Below, piece after piece: positions 1 through 10,060 of a stretch of DNA of 64,000 nt. This stretch comes from Bactericera cockerelli (taxonomy: Eukaryota; Arthropoda; Insecta; Hemiptera; Triozidae): positions 32,980,402 through 33,044,401 of the forward strand of contig CM044961.1 in NCBI GenBank assembly GCA_024516035.1, in the 5' to 3' direction. Every line of letters starts with the position of its first letter. Within the stretch, counting starts at the first letter, position 1. The translations under genes and the position numbers were made by a program. The notes below the pieces were generated by a model that was given only the letters and a program-made list of their open reading frames with translations, made no database searches and was not told the DNA's origin.

Positions 1-40
1 CTGGCCAGTATAAAACTGATATCTATCAAAATCCACACTA

Positions 41-105
41 AAACCTCGAACCACAAACCTCCAGGCTACAAATGGGCTTTATCGATCAAGCTACTGAGGT
101 CGGTA
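41..105 (-). repeat. SINE-C (tRNA-Thr-like head), fragment
   Basis: The reverse strand reads as the tRNA-derived head that recurs at 4958, 11176, 15860, 19530, 24818, 31316, 35815 and 62568. It shows the ending CTACTGAGGTCGGT and the region around the anticodon-like loop CTTGTAA, here decayed. The other copies continue into a tail containing TGATATCACGAAAG, which is missing here. It is a mobile-element remnant, not a tRNA gene. Confidence 0.7.
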
Positions 106-305
106 TGTGATAATGAACCGATACTACTCCCAACTATACTGCAAGGTACACTACACGCTTTTCATTTCAGTAAAATGTAACGCTTGCAGTATTATAATAT
201 ATATTTCAGGCGTGTTATAGAGAAAGAATAAATTGGAAAGATTCGAAAAGCTTCCTTGCTTTACCCATAGAGAGCTTTAGTCAAACAGTTCTAACTAGAG
301 CCGCG
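106..305. other. AT-rich spacer
   Basis: I see no coding region or repeat here that recurs in the window. Confidence 0.4.
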
Positions 306-597
306 TTTTTGACATTTTCATGTCTTTGCTCTGGCACATAACCAAAATTATGTGACGAAATTATGTAACGATATTATGTAACGATATTATGTAACGAAAT
401 ATTGAATTGTAAAGGGAGAGAAGAGGGAAAGTGTGTGTCATGCGCACAATGGCGAAGTATTGAATTGTAGAGGGAGAGAAGAGAGAAGGTATGTGTCATG
501 CGCACAATACGAAATTTGGTCAGTTGGGTTTTGGACCTTGAATAGTAAAGATGAAAATGTCCCAATGGTTGCAGACTCGTATGCAAGCGTTTTTTTA
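306..597 (+). repeat. Dispersed repeat R1, copy 1
   Basis: This segment recurs almost unchanged at 44413-44719 and in part at 44990-45115. It contains a run of 13-bp units (ATATTATGTAACG type), three here and one more in copy 2. Two imperfect 57-bp tandem units follow, each containing GTCATGCGCACAAT. Its class is unknown; no terminal inverted repeats or A-tail are visible. Confidence 0.8.
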
Positions 598-637
598 AAC
601 AAAAATTTAACATCGCTTTCAACTGCATGGTCATATC

Positions 638-717
638 AGTAGTCACCGTGGCAGAGTGAGTTAGCGCGCTAGGCATTGTACGCATGGTGACCTGGGTTCG
701 ATTCCCAGCGGGGCAGG
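638..717 (+). repeat. SINE-A (tRNA-derived head)
   Basis: It contains an A-box-like TGGCAGAGTGAGTTA and a B-box GGTTCGATTCC, and ends in GGGGCAGG. Fuller copies with the downstream tail lie at 12352-12610 (minus), 37740-38030 (minus) and 45208-45510 (plus). The acceptor-stem halves do not pair well, so I read it as a SINE head rather than a functional tRNA gene. Confidence 0.75.
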
Positions 718-741
718 AATTTTTGTTTAAAAACGCCTTAC

Positions 742-953
742 CTCCTCGCCAGATAGCCTCGCGAGCACCTCTGCAGTGTTGCCACACTCCGCACAATGCT
801 CCCGTACTTCTTCTTGGCGAGGAAGCACCGCACGTTCTTCTGGATCACAATGCAACACCGCTTCAGCTTGTCGGCTCTCAGCTTCTCCAGGTACGCCACC
901 TGACCCGAGCGGAAGAAAATCTTCGTGCGCCCGAACTTGTACTTATCACAGTC
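742..953 (-). CDS. Unconventional myosin V heavy chain, single internal exon (end of motor and first IQ motifs)
   Basis: The translation runs from [14 protein letters not shown] through [15 protein letters not shown] into two IQ-type stretches ([14 protein letters not shown] and [12 protein letters not shown]). This is the end of the myosin motor converter plus the start of the lever arm, and the spelling matches class V myosins, the actin-based cargo motors that bind calmodulin at IQ motifs. The exon is bounded on the minus strand by CCTCAG before GAC (954-955) and GAG followed by GTAAGG (740-741). It is 212 nt long and ends two bases into a codon. No other myosin exon is visible. Upstream exons would lie at higher coordinates on the minus strand, and the next 63 kb is almost all repeats, so either the introns are very long or this exon is an isolated fragment. 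Product identity is strong; whether the gene is complete is unknown. Confidence 0.85.
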
Positions 954-1149
954 CTGAGGAAGCAAAGAGGAATAACTCATTGCTATTTCACACTTTATTC
1001 TTTTGGATTAAAAAAATTCCAGGTTCGGTCCTAATATTTCCATTTTCTTCCAAGTTTAGCTACCCCACCGAAATGCGTTTCGGTACTTTTAAAGATAAAC
1101 AATGGAAAAATGAAAACTTTTAACCTATAAAAGAAAATAATGGAAGCAA

Positions 1150-1380
1150 TCTTAATACATAAATGTCAAAGTCACTGACTGACTGACTGATCATCACTGT
1201 TTCTCCGAACTGATAAGTCCTAGGAAGCTGAAATTTGGTAGGTAGCTTTGTCTTATAGTCTAGATGTGCAATAAGACGGGATTTTTCGAAATTCCCTCTA
1301 CAACACCTGCCATTGGCGAAAAAGGACTTTTTGCTTTCACGGCCATGCCTCGGCCCGCAAAGCGGGCGACAGCCCGCTAG
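1150..1380 (+). mobile_element. Small non-autonomous Helitron
   Basis: It starts with TC after an A and ends with CTAG before a T, the A/T insertion rule of Helitrons. The last 30 bp hold a GC hairpin (CCCGCAAAGCGGG) just before the CTAG end. The 231-bp body has a CTGACTGACTGACTGA run. It has no Rep/helicase coding capacity, so it depends on an autonomous partner elsewhere. Confidence 0.75.
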
Positions 1381-1787
1381 TAATTTTATAAATCCATTTC
1401 GTTTAACCAAACTGGAAGAAGATTTCTCCTCTTTTCGTTTTTGTTCCAAAAGAAAAATGACTTTCTTCCAGTTCGTCCATTTTATTCCATTTGAATTCAC
1501 TTTGGTTAGAAAGAAAAATACGGCTTAGTACTTCTGTGAACTGTAGGCCTAACTCAATTTCTCGAATTGAAATAATGAATAAGGAGAAAAGGTAGAAAAG
1601 TCGAAGCTGGTTATAAGAGAACTGTAGGTATGTAAAAAAAACCTGCATATTAGAGAACTGGATTTAAGAAAAACCTGGATATCAGAGAAATCTGAATATA
1701 AGAGAAAAAATCCGGTCTTCCGAATTCTCTCATATCCAGTTTTGAATAATTACTTATTATTATTTCAAGGCAAGCGGCAAGACCTTT

Positions 1788-1910
1788 TTTGGGGAAAACT
1801 CTCAAACCTGCTACACACACATTAACGTCACCCAGTGTGAGTGGGGCCGGGAATACCCAGCATCACGAGGTTCGAATTTGAATGGTAATCGCTCCAAGTT
1901 TGAATGGTAA
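1788..1910 (-). repeat. SINE-F/E core domain, degraded
   Basis: The reverse strand holds the CAGGCTGGGTGAGGTTAATG-like core and the TGCTGGCATTCCGGCC-like joint shared with the 5S-derived SINEs at 21244 and 32645. The 5S head is lost or unrecognisable. Confidence 0.6.
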
Positions 1911-2021
1911 TCTAGCCTAGCTGGCCTCTGTCTAACTTCAGTGAATGAATGGAGAACAGATGAATTCAACGTGCTATCTACGCCGATGCTGGCTTCTGGA
2001 ACTGAAAGAAGAAAAAAAGAG

Positions 2022-2540
2022 AATAGGTAATAATAAAAATATTTCAGGCATCAGGGTAGGTAGAGAAGAAACCCTTTTGAATACACCACTAGGTATTAAT
2101 AATGCTATATTAATATTAATAATAATCTTTAGTGGAAGGTAACCAGACGAGGTTAATTACGTGCACTGTTATAGTCAAGTGGTTAACGCGCTAGTCTGGT
2201 AATCCTGGTAGTTTATTGATCCATTGGTTCGAACCAACGGATCCCTACGCTACCTGGATTACAAGACTAGCGCGTTAACCACTTGACTAACAGTGCACGG
2301 TAAAAAGTAGGGGGAGAAGGGTCTCGCTGTGGGGGACGCTTAACACATAAGGTATCAGCTTTGGTAACACAAATAATGGACGCCCTTAACTGGGTTGGGT
2401 AATAATAAAATTATTTCAAGCATCAGGGTAGGTAGAGAAGAAACAATATTAATATTAATATTATTAATACTCTTAAGTGGAAGGTAACTAGGTGAGGTTA
2501 ATTACGTGCACTGGTAGTCAAGTGATTAACGCGCTAGTCT
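2022..2540 (+). repeat. About 377-bp tandem duplication containing SINE-B heads in opposed orientation
   Basis: GGTAATAATAAAA followed by CATCAGGGTAGGTAGAGAAG occurs at about 2022-2080 and again at 2399-2445. Both copies lead into TTAATACTCTT-type tails and a SINE-B head. Between them, 2159-2227 is a plus-strand SINE-B head and 2228-2298 is a minus-strand head, so two tRNA-like sequences face each other. This looks like a local duplication or fold-back of SINE sequence. Confidence 0.65.
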
Positions 2541-2735
2541 GGTAATCCAGGTAGCGTAGGGATCCGTTGGTTCGAATCCCACCCAGTGCATTAACTTTTC
2601 CTCATTATTTGATATTGTGAATACCTATATAATAATAACACTCTGAGGGTTCGGTGGTAGAAAATGTGTTGGGCATTAACCTCGCCTGGTGGTTACCTTC
2701 CACTAAAGAGTGTTATTATTATTATAAAGTTAACC
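2507..2735 (+). repeat. SINE-B (tRNA-derived), nearly complete
   Basis: The head begins GCACTGGTAGTCAAGTG and ends CCAGTGCA, so the acceptor stem GCACTGG/CCAGTGC pairs perfectly over 7 bp. The B box is GGTTCGAATCC. The tail contains AGACTCTGAGGGTTAGG-like and CCTTCCACTAAAGAGTG motifs and ends in TTATT repeats. It is the reference copy for the family (other copies near 9430, 10797, 14446, 18828, 21599, 31530, 45848). Confidence 0.85.
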
Positions 2736-2854
2736 TATATAATTGTTCTAAATTTGATAATGATTTAAAATTAATTGACTAAAAATAACTTGTATCATTG
2801 TTAAATTTATTGTTATTAATTTATTGTTGATTATTTTGTTTGAATAAAATAACA

Positions 2855-3020
2855 GGCGGCATCAAGTCAGCATTTTATTTAAAACAGAGACTTGCTATGG
2901 CCGTCCAAAGAGGCAATGCGGCGGCCATACTTGGCACATTGCCTGTGAACCAAGTGCTCGATGAGGCTTTTGTACTGTGTTTTAAAAATAAAACATGTGA
3001 AATTTTTAGTTTCAAGTGTA
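2855..3020 (+). mobile_element. LINE ORF2 C-terminal fragment
   Basis: An open stretch reads AFYLKQRLAMAVQRGNAAA followed by ILGTLP, a pattern of the extreme C-terminus of a group of LINE polyproteins. A second copy of the same protein end lies at 43560-43830. Only the end and 3' tail remain, as expected of a 5'-truncated insertion. Clade not determined. Confidence 0.6.
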
Positions 3021-3225
3021 AATAAAAAAATAAGTTTAAAATGTCAACTAATCGATGAAGTTTTTGTACTGTGATTTAAAAATAAAAATGTGAATTTTTT
3101 AGTTTCAAGTGTAAATAAATAAATAAGTAAAACTAATCGATGAATCTTTTGTACTGTGATTTAAAAATAAAACATGTGAAATTTTTAGTTTCAAATGTAA
3201 ATAAATAAATAAATTAAGTTTAAAA
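2962..3225 (+). repeat. Three tandem copies of a LINE 3' tail
   Basis: CTTTTGTACTGTG, then TTTAAAAATAAAACATGTGA and AGTTTCAAGTGTAAATAAA, occur three times (starting about 2967, 3060 and 3145). Each copy ends in a different number of AAATA units. They follow directly on the ORF end at 2855-3020. Confidence 0.8.
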
Positions 3226-3466
3226 AGTCAACTTAATTTTGCAAAGTAGATTCGAACCCGCGACCCTGTTTCGATCCCTCGCTCATTTCATCTGCCCGCC
3301 CATAAATCATCCTGCCATCACGAAAATGTCAGTCGTTTTTTTTTTTCTTTCTTTTAATTTTTGCTTTCCCCTTTTTTGCTTTCTTGAAAGAAGATTTGCG
3401 AATGAAATTTATTGTTAAATTTTACAAAACAAATTTTACAAATTAGTTTTTATTCCGCTGACCTTT

Positions 3467-3535
3467 TTGGGTCAGTGGTTTAGATCATTGGTTGCTGACC
3501 AGGAGGTTGCGGGTTCGAATCCCGGCCGGAGGGAA
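3467..3535 (+). repeat. SINE-G (tRNA-like head)
   Basis: GGGTCAGTGGTTTAGATCA is an A-box region and GGGTTCGAATCCCGG a B box with a perfect T-arm stem. Related heads lie on the minus strand at 46195-46265 and 15285-15330. The flanks do not form an acceptor stem. Confidence 0.6.
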
Positions 3536-3539
3536 AAAT

Positions 3540-4270
3540 CTGACCGAGTTTTTTCGTTTCCAAAACGGCATTTATGTAAACGTAAAGTACCCTGAAGTAA
3601 CACGAAAGCGCTTTTGGAGCACAATTTAATTACATTTCCTTTTTTAAAAGTTTTTATTTACATTTTCTCTGTGTCAAGTCTTTTTTTCTAATAACACCAT
3701 GTGAGGCTCCAGGACCGTGGATGAGTGACAACTATGAAATTCACCACCTTAAAATATTCCGGCCCCACTCTAAGAAAAAAAAAAACACCATTTTAGGATA
3801 CAGTATAGAACCCAGTTGTTATGAACTAATTGGGACCAGGGGTAGTTCACAATAGCGGGATTCAATGTAAATGTTCATAATATCGAGGTTTCATTTAAAA
3901 TTCTAGCTAAAATAAGAGAAATTAGACAAATTTTGCAGTATTACGAATGGTATTTAAGTACAGATTAGGTACAGAAATACGAAATATGTACTACATAATA
4001 TGTGTTATATAATATGTACAATTGGACATAGACCTATTGTGAGGATCTAAAGAAGTCAGTAATTGTTTGCTTTGTTTGTTTTCTCCTCTTCTCTAAAGCA
4101 AGAATTTTCATTAGCTTAAGCTGTAATATTTTCTTCTTAAATTTTCATATATGTTTTAATTTTATATTGTTCTATGTAATCAATGTACATTAGTACATAG
4201 TCAGGCTTGACCCGTCAATAAAGAATAAATTAAAAAATTAATAAAATATCTGCACACATCGACTTCTCTG
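3540..4270. other. AT-rich sequence without a recognised gene
   Basis: No credible ORF is visible. A tail-like CAATAAAGAATAAATTAAAA near 4218 may be the end of an old retroelement copy. Confidence 0.35.
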
Positions 4271-4521
4271 TGTAAGCAATGTGCTGTACTCAACAATAAA
4301 ACAACATCTCCCCTTTCTGTCTTGCAGCTTGGATTTTTTTTTTCTTTTCAAGAGATTGACATTTTTTTATTCGTTTAATTGTAATGCAAAGTGCTTTCCT
4401 GCTTCCGCGGGTGTCTTGACTCTGTCCTATCTCTGCAAGCTGGAGGTTCCTGGTTCGATGATTTAGATCCTCTTTTTTTCAAATGAACATTTATTTAAAA
4501 AGAGGTAAATAACAATTATTA

Positions 4522-4800
4522 GTCTAGCTGGGGTACTATAAACAGGGAGTAGACCAGTAGTCTGTCTAAGGGACTATAAACAGGGAATAGATCAGCAGTC
4601 CGGCTGGGGGACTAAACAGGGAGTAGACCAGCAGTCTGGCTGGGGGACTATAAACAGGGAGTAGTCCATCAATGACTTGGTTCTGGGGGCCCTTGTCAAT
4701 TATTAGCCTCCTTGTAAAGACAGTGGTAGAAGTGCTGAGTCATTCCTCCACTGTCTGGCTACCATCGTTCACGATGACACTACCCTATGATGATATAACA
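4522..4800 (+). repeat. Short tandem array plus unique arm, copy of repeat R2
   Basis: Four imperfect units of about 36-41 bp, each with GGACTATAAACAGGGAGTAG or close to it, run from 4522 to 4668. A stretch follows that ends near CATCGTTCACGATGACAC. The same stretch, including one unit, is found in reverse at about 10884-11045, inside a SINE-B. Confidence 0.75.
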
Positions 4801-4824
4801 ATCGAAGTCCTTGTCCCCCTCTTT

Positions 4825-4868
4825 TACTTCCGAGAAATTTCTAATATTAGAAATCGGAAGTATTTTTT
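4825..4868. repeat. Solo terminal hairpin of element K
   Basis: TTACTTCCGAGAAATTTC and GAAATCGGAAGTA flank TAATATTA and form a hairpin. The same hairpin forms one end of the larger elements at 17622 and 43243. Confidence 0.7.
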
Positions 4869-4957
4869 TAATTTGGTTGAATTGAGGTGTGTAACTGTGC
4901 AATTCCATCGGGATCAATGTTCTCTTTTGGAGAAATAATTGAAAATATAAAGTTATC

Positions 4958-5088
4958 ATATTTGTGTTAATAACTTTCGTGATATCACAACTATACCCAA
5001 ACTCGCTTCACTAAATCTACGCTGAATCCGGGACTTGAACCACCGACCTCCAGGTAACAAGTCCGCCGGCTTATCGATGGCATGAATA
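4958..5088 (-). repeat. SINE-C
   Basis: On the reverse strand the tRNA-Thr-like head with loop CTTGTTA and TTCAAGTCCCGG precedes the tail with GTGATATCACGAAAG. The A-box end is cut short near 5085. Confidence 0.75.
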
Positions 5089-5091
5089 CAG

Positions 5092-5690
5092 GTTATTTGA
5101 TGGCATGAATATTCAGAACTATTACCTGCTGATGAAGGAAAAAAGGTCAAAACAGCTGTCCAGGTATATGCTGATATTCATGTTGGTACATCTAGTGCAA
5201 CTTTTCACGTTTCTGTTTTTACTGATAACTTTTTTGTTTATTCTTTCTTCTCATCCACATATCAGCAAACTCTTAACATACCATTTAGAATTCTAGACGA
5301 ACACGAAAAAAAAAACAACTTTCAAATTAAAACTCACAAATCGACGATCGACCGTAATAGGTACATAGATGTCAGAAAATTTGGAACTTAGCCGGAGAAG
5401 CAAACGTAGACATTTTTTCTGATAGTGCCTCTACCATTTTCTATTTAATTGAGTATTAGGTACCATTTTCTTAGTCATTAAGATTTTAAGTTAGTCATTA
5501 AGTTTTTTGTAATTATAATTTTAGTCATAATTAAGTTAAGTTAGAGATTAGAGACAATGTATTATGGATGTATCCGTAGATCCGTATAGAAAAACAAAAT
5601 AGCCTTTACTATCCGGCGATCGGTTCGAAACTTACACTCCCTCTTTGCATATTTTCCTGTATAATTATAAACCCTCATGCATAAATACAT
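5092..5690. other. AT-rich sequence without a recognised gene
   Basis: It contains short tandem variants of TTAGTCATTAAG near 5470-5530. I see no supported coding region. Confidence 0.35.
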
Positions 5691-5800
5691 CTAGACGGAG
5701 CAGATGAAGCACCTATATGACGACTTCTCCGAGGCTGAGGAGAGGTTTCGCCTGATGTTTCCTGACCGCCACCACAAATCCCCAGCGCTTCACGTAATTG
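5690..5800 (+). pseudogene. Possible degraded HTH (DUF4817-like) fragment
   Basis: One plus-strand frame gives MKHLYDDFSEAEERFRLMFP followed by DRHH. Its length and FPDR-type ending recall the small helix-turn-helix domain (DUF4817-like) scattered in insect genomes with transposon remnants. It stops after about 36 residues and has no partner domain. This rests on resemblance alone. Confidence 0.25.
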
Positions 5801-6169
5801 GAAACTGATGAGCCTCACTTGAAGACGAATGAGGGATAGTTTTGAATAAAGGGACACAATAGTTTGAAGGGATGAGTTGAGATAATCCTAAGAGTCCGGT
5901 GCTGAAGACAATCGGAATATAATTGGTCCATCTGCATAATCCTCACAACTGTTAGGAGGGGGGGACTTGACAGGAGGGATTGACATTACAATATTGCCAA
6001 AACTTATCCGGTATCAACTAATTGCAAAGCCAGCTTGCGAAGCAAAGCAAAACCACAAAAGAACCTCCCTAATCAGCCTATAGCTAGCTGACGAAGTCAA
6101 AGCGTTTCAATAGGCTCATGCAGAGAAAAAAAAAAATCAGTTTTTTGGAATCAGGAGATTCTAATTCGT

Positions 6170-6900
6170 CCCGAAAAGTTATCAGCTCAAGTTGTAAAAA
6201 AGTGACCGATTACAATACTTTCCATACCTTATAGGTAATATAGAAAGAAAAAATCTGGTGTAAACATCACACGACTTTCCTTATCCCCCAAAAAGGAGTC
6301 GAATTCCGCCACTGGTGACTCAACGGTAACAGATAACTAAAAACCAATGCCAAATTCGTAATCAGCACTTCAAAATCATTGAATTTGATATGTCACAACC
6401 CCCAACTACGATGAATAATAAAAAAGTTAGTCAAAGCGGGTCCCCCCCAAATACCGGTAAATTGGGGCCGAGTTCCAAAAAGTTCAAGATATCAAAAAAA
6501 TGATCAGAATAGACCCCTATTATTTTTTCAATCTAAGAAAATGTTGTTCTCTAAAAAATTTTGTATCTTTAACCAATTTAAAGAAGCGGCGCTTGCGGCT
6601 AGCATTTGCGGCCCTGTGGCCGCAGAATGCGGCCGATTTCAACCAAAAGTTTCGTGGTTCGTCTGGTGTATAAAACTAATTTGTGTACCAAATTTCAAGT
6701 CTCTAGCTTTTACCGTTCTTGAGATATCCTGTTCACACACAGACAGACAGACAGACAGACAGACAGACGCACGGACCAATGGCTGAAAACAACTTTTTTG
6801 GTATCCTGAGGCCATGATTCGTCCAGAAATGTGAAAAAACTGGGTAGGTCAAATTTTCGACGAATACAATACTTTCCTTATTATAAGATAAGGAAAGTAA
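6170..6900 (+). repeat. Dispersed element with ACAGACAG run and terminal hairpin
   Basis: The segment starts near ATACTTTCCATACCTTATAGG and ends with TACTTTCCTTATTATAAGAT followed by AAGGAAAGTA, a perfect small hairpin. It contains a (CAGA)n run at about 6738-6770. The layout resembles element K (17622, 42508) but most of the sequence differs. A related solo end is near 15221-15256. Confidence 0.6.
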
Positions 6901-7274
6901 AAAAGCCAAGAGTCCTCACGATGCGACGCGCGACGGTTGCTCCTGCAAATAATTCACTTACAAAATGTGGGCCGAGCTGGGAAAAGCAGAACAATGCTCA
7001 AAAAATGTTTAAATTATTTTTTTTTTTAAATCCAAAGGAACAATAATCTATCTGAGCTTTTATTAACTAACCCTTTTGCCGCAACAACAACTTAACTCTT
7101 TTGCCTAGCTTTTGCCGCTACAACAACTTAACTCTTTTGCCAACTTTTGCCGCTACAACAACAACAACAACACAAACAGAATCATAGTAAAAGTACAATC
7201 TTGTATGTCTATTACATACACATACCGTTGAAATAAAATTTGCAAAGGCATTAGTTTCGAATATTCTGAGACAG

Positions 7275-8000
7275 AAGAGGAGAGAGAGAGGGATAGAGAG
7301 TTGGAGTGAGAAGGAGAGAGGGGGAGAGAGAAAGAGAAGAGGGGAGAGAGAGGGATAGAGAGTTGGAGTGAGAAGGAGAGAGGGGGAGAGAGAAAGAGAA
7401 GAGGGGAGAGAGAGGGATAGAGAGTTGGAGTGAGAAGGAGAGAGGGGGAGAGAGAAAGAGAAGAGGGGAGAGAGAGGGATAGAGAGTTGGAGTGAGAAGG
7501 AGAGAGGGGGAGAGAGAAAGAGAAGAGGAGAGAGAGAGGGATAGAAGTTGGAGTGAGAAGGAGAGAGGGGGAGGAGAAGAGAAGAGGGGAGAGAGAGGGA
7601 TAGAGAGTTGGAGTGAGAAGGAGAGAGGGGAGAGAGAAAGAGAAGAGGAGAGAGAGAGGGATAGAGAGTTGGAGTGAGAAGGAGAGAGGGGGAGAGAGAA
7701 AGAGAAGAGGAGAGAGAGAGGGATAGAGAGTTGGAGTGTAGAAGGAGAGAGGGGGAGAGAGAAAGAGAAGAGGAGAGGAGAGGGATAGAGAGTTGGAGTG
7801 AGAAGGAGAGAGGGGGAGAAGGAAAGAGAAGAGGGAGAGAGAGGTATAGAGAGTTGGATGAGAAGGAGAGAGGGGAGAAGAGAAAGAGAAGAGGGGAGAG
7901 AGAGGGTTAGAGAGTTGGAGTGAGAAGGAGAGAGGGGGAGAGAGAAAGAGAAGAGGGGAGAGAGAGGGATAGAGAGTTGGAGAGAGGGGAGGAGAGAGAG
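7275..8000 (+). repeat. 62-bp purine minisatellite
   Basis: About eleven units of 62 bp, all A and G except for single T positions, are marked by GAGAGTTGGAGTGAGAAGG. The first unit starts are at 7301, 7363 and 7425. Later units carry 1-5 bp indels. The long open frames on both strands (Leu/Ser/Pro or Arg/Glu/Gly) are products of this composition and not genes. Confidence 0.95.
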
Positions 8001-8585
8001 TCAAGAGAAGAAGAGGAGAGAGAAAGAGAAAAGGAGAGAGGGGGAGAGAAAGAGAAAAGGAGAGAGGGGGAGAGAGAAAGAGAAGAGGGAGAGAGAGGGA
8101 TAGAGAGTTGGAGAGAGGGGAGGAGAGAGAGTCAAGAGAGAGAAGAGGAGAGAGAAAGAGAAAAGGAGAGAGGGGGAGAGAGAAAGAGAAAAGGAGAGAA
8201 GGGGGAAGAGAGGGGGAGAGAGAAAGAGTAAAAGGAAGAGAGGGGGAGAAGAGGGGGGGAGAGAGAGATCAAGAGAGAGAAGAGGAGAGAGAGGGAGAGA
8301 GAGAGAAGAGGAAGAGAGAGGAACCATTTTGAACTGTGAACAAATAATCTTGAGGTGACGGAAAAAGGGAAAGGAGTGGGAGTCAATTCTAATCGGGGGG
8401 GGTAGATAGAATGAGAGAGAGAGGGAGAGAGGGGAGAGAGAGGTAGAGAGGGGGAGAGAGAGAAAGAGAAGAGGAGAGAGAAGAGCCCACTCCTCCCCTT
8501 TTTTCGTCAATTCTAATCGTAGGGGGGGGGGGGGGGGGGGGTGACAGAGAGAGAGAAAGAGAGAGGGAGAGAGAGAGAACGGAGG
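8000..8585 (+). repeat. Irregular purine low-complexity tract with an oligo-G run
   Basis: This continues the array above without a fixed period, is interrupted by a non-repetitive 8325-8395 segment, and includes an uninterrupted G run of about 20 at 8523-8541. Confidence 0.9.
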
Positions 8586-8649
8586 AAGTTGCTTCCAAAA
8601 TTTCTAAAGAACCAACATGCTGGACTAGTATTTAGTATCTGTAACATCT

Positions 8650-8960
8650 TCGGTGCTGGGTTTCAAGGATCCCAGTTGTAAGTGTACATACATAAATAAA
8701 TAATATAATAAATATCGGCTTATGTATACTACCCGATTCGGACTGATTAAAATAGAGAGGTTATAGTAAGTTGATGACATGGATATTGAGAGCAAATTAA
8801 CTCGAAACAGCTGTCCTAGTTATGTTCTGATATTCACGTACATCTAATACAACTTCTCTATTTTCTGTTTATGCTGACTCATTATACTATTAAAGTCCTA
8901 TTATTGCAGCAGTAATCCCAAGACATAATTATTATTAGGTATAAGGTTTTCCCAAATTGG
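8650..8960 (+). repeat. SINE-D tail fragments
   Basis: Pieces such as AAAGTCCTATTATTGCAGCA and CCCGATTCGGACTGATTAAA match, in reverse, the tail of the SINE-D at 35431-35650. They are interrupted by unrelated sequence. Confidence 0.5.
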
Positions 8961-9001
8961 AGGAAATTTTATTTTTTTACCCAAAGGTAAAAAAATAAAA
9001 T

Positions 9002-9155
9002 TCGAGCAAGATCCAGCAAGGTGAAGACTTCGTGATGCTGGCATTCCAGTCCAACCCAGACTGGGTGAGATTAATTTGAGTAGTTGATTAGTGAGTTTTC
9101 AGCGAATGGAGGGTAAAACCCTTGTCTTCATACCAGCTACCCACATTTACCTCAC
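9002..9155 (+). repeat. SINE-F/E core, 5' truncated
   Basis: It has the core sequence GTGATGCTGGCATTCCAGTC, CTGGGTGAGATTAATTTGAG and GCGAATGGAGGGTAAAACCC in the same order as in the full SINE-F copies. Only the last part of the 5S head (AGCAAGGTGAAGACTTCGTG) remains. Confidence 0.75.
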
Positions 9156-9429
9156 CCAGCCTGGGTAGGACCCAAAAAAACCCCTATTTCTCCAAAAAAA
9201 GAAACTCGATTCCGTCGGGATTGAAGAGCTCGATTTGTATATTTTGAATAAAATTACTCTTTATTTTAAACTTCGAAAACAGGAAACTAAGTACTAAAAT
9301 GAGAAAGTTTTTCAAATTGTGGTTAATATTATGGCTGACCTTTTCGAGTTTCCAGGAAGGGTCAGTTCGTTACCTCTCAGAAGACTATCCCTTTCCAAAG
9401 AAACATCTTATCATAATAATAATAATTAT

Positions 9430-9825
9430 AACACTCTTTAGTGGTTAATGCTCAAAGAATTTTCTACCAGGTTAATGCTCAAAGCATTAACCTGGTAGAA
9501 ATAGAAATCTCTTCCACCCAACAAAGGGTTTGGTGGAAGAGATTGCCAAAAGGCAATTAGGACATATATTATGTATATATTTATTTATTCTTTATTTTTT
9601 TCTTCTCTTATATTGTATATTAACTTGTAATTATTTGTGTTGTATATAATATGTTCAATTAATAAAGTGTAAATAAATAAGTAATGCATTTCTACCACCT
9701 ATATAACTCTCAGAGTCTTATTATAATGTTGTCACAAACTCAAATTAATGAGGGAAAATTCATGCACTGGGTGGAATTCGAACCAACGGATCCCTACGCT
9801 ACCTGGCTTACCAGACTACCAGACA
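9430..9825 (-). repeat. SINE-B interrupted by another retroelement tail
   Basis: Minus-strand SINE-B sequence occurs at about 9430-9475 and resumes at 9690-9825, ending in the head with GGTTCGAATTCC. The break holds a 200-bp segment with GGTGGAAGAGATTGCCAAAA, a long T/A tail and CAATTAATAAAGTGTAAATA. Related segments lie at 14825-14995 and 51040-51170. A 15-bp-stem hairpin (9461-9497) sits at the left junction. Confidence 0.65.
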
Positions 9826-9889
9826 TGTTGACCAGTGACGTATCTTTACTTGACTTTTCTCATGTTTATGAAAGGTAATATATTTTCCA

Positions 9890-10060
9890 TTTAGGTGCTA
9901 AGACTGCTGGGTCATTGCAAGTTCGCAAAAAATAGTAAGGTAATTGAGTAGCTGATCAATGAGAGCAGCGACCAGTGTCGTATGTTATACCTAGGCAAAA
10001 ATAAAATATAAGGAAAAGTCCTATAATTCTGCGCTACCGACTAAAATTTTGATATAACAA
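9890..10060 (+). repeat. SINE-A tail fragment
   Basis: GAGAGCAGCGACCAGTGTCG and AAGTCCTATAATTCTGCGCT match, in reverse, the tail of the SINE-A copy at 37740-38030. Confidence 0.5.

Noticed and set aside
2509..2591. A functional tRNA gene at the perfectly paired SINE-B head
   Set aside because: The same head recurs with the same tail across the window, and no T-run terminator follows the acceptor stem.
6735..6775. CRISPR-like or regulatory meaning for the CAGACAGA runs
   Set aside because: They are simple tetranucleotide repeats inside dispersed elements, and the genome is eukaryotic.
7153..8598. Long Leu/Ser/Pro and Arg/Glu open frames on both strands
   Set aside because: They are translations of the purine minisatellite and have no codon structure independent of the repeat.
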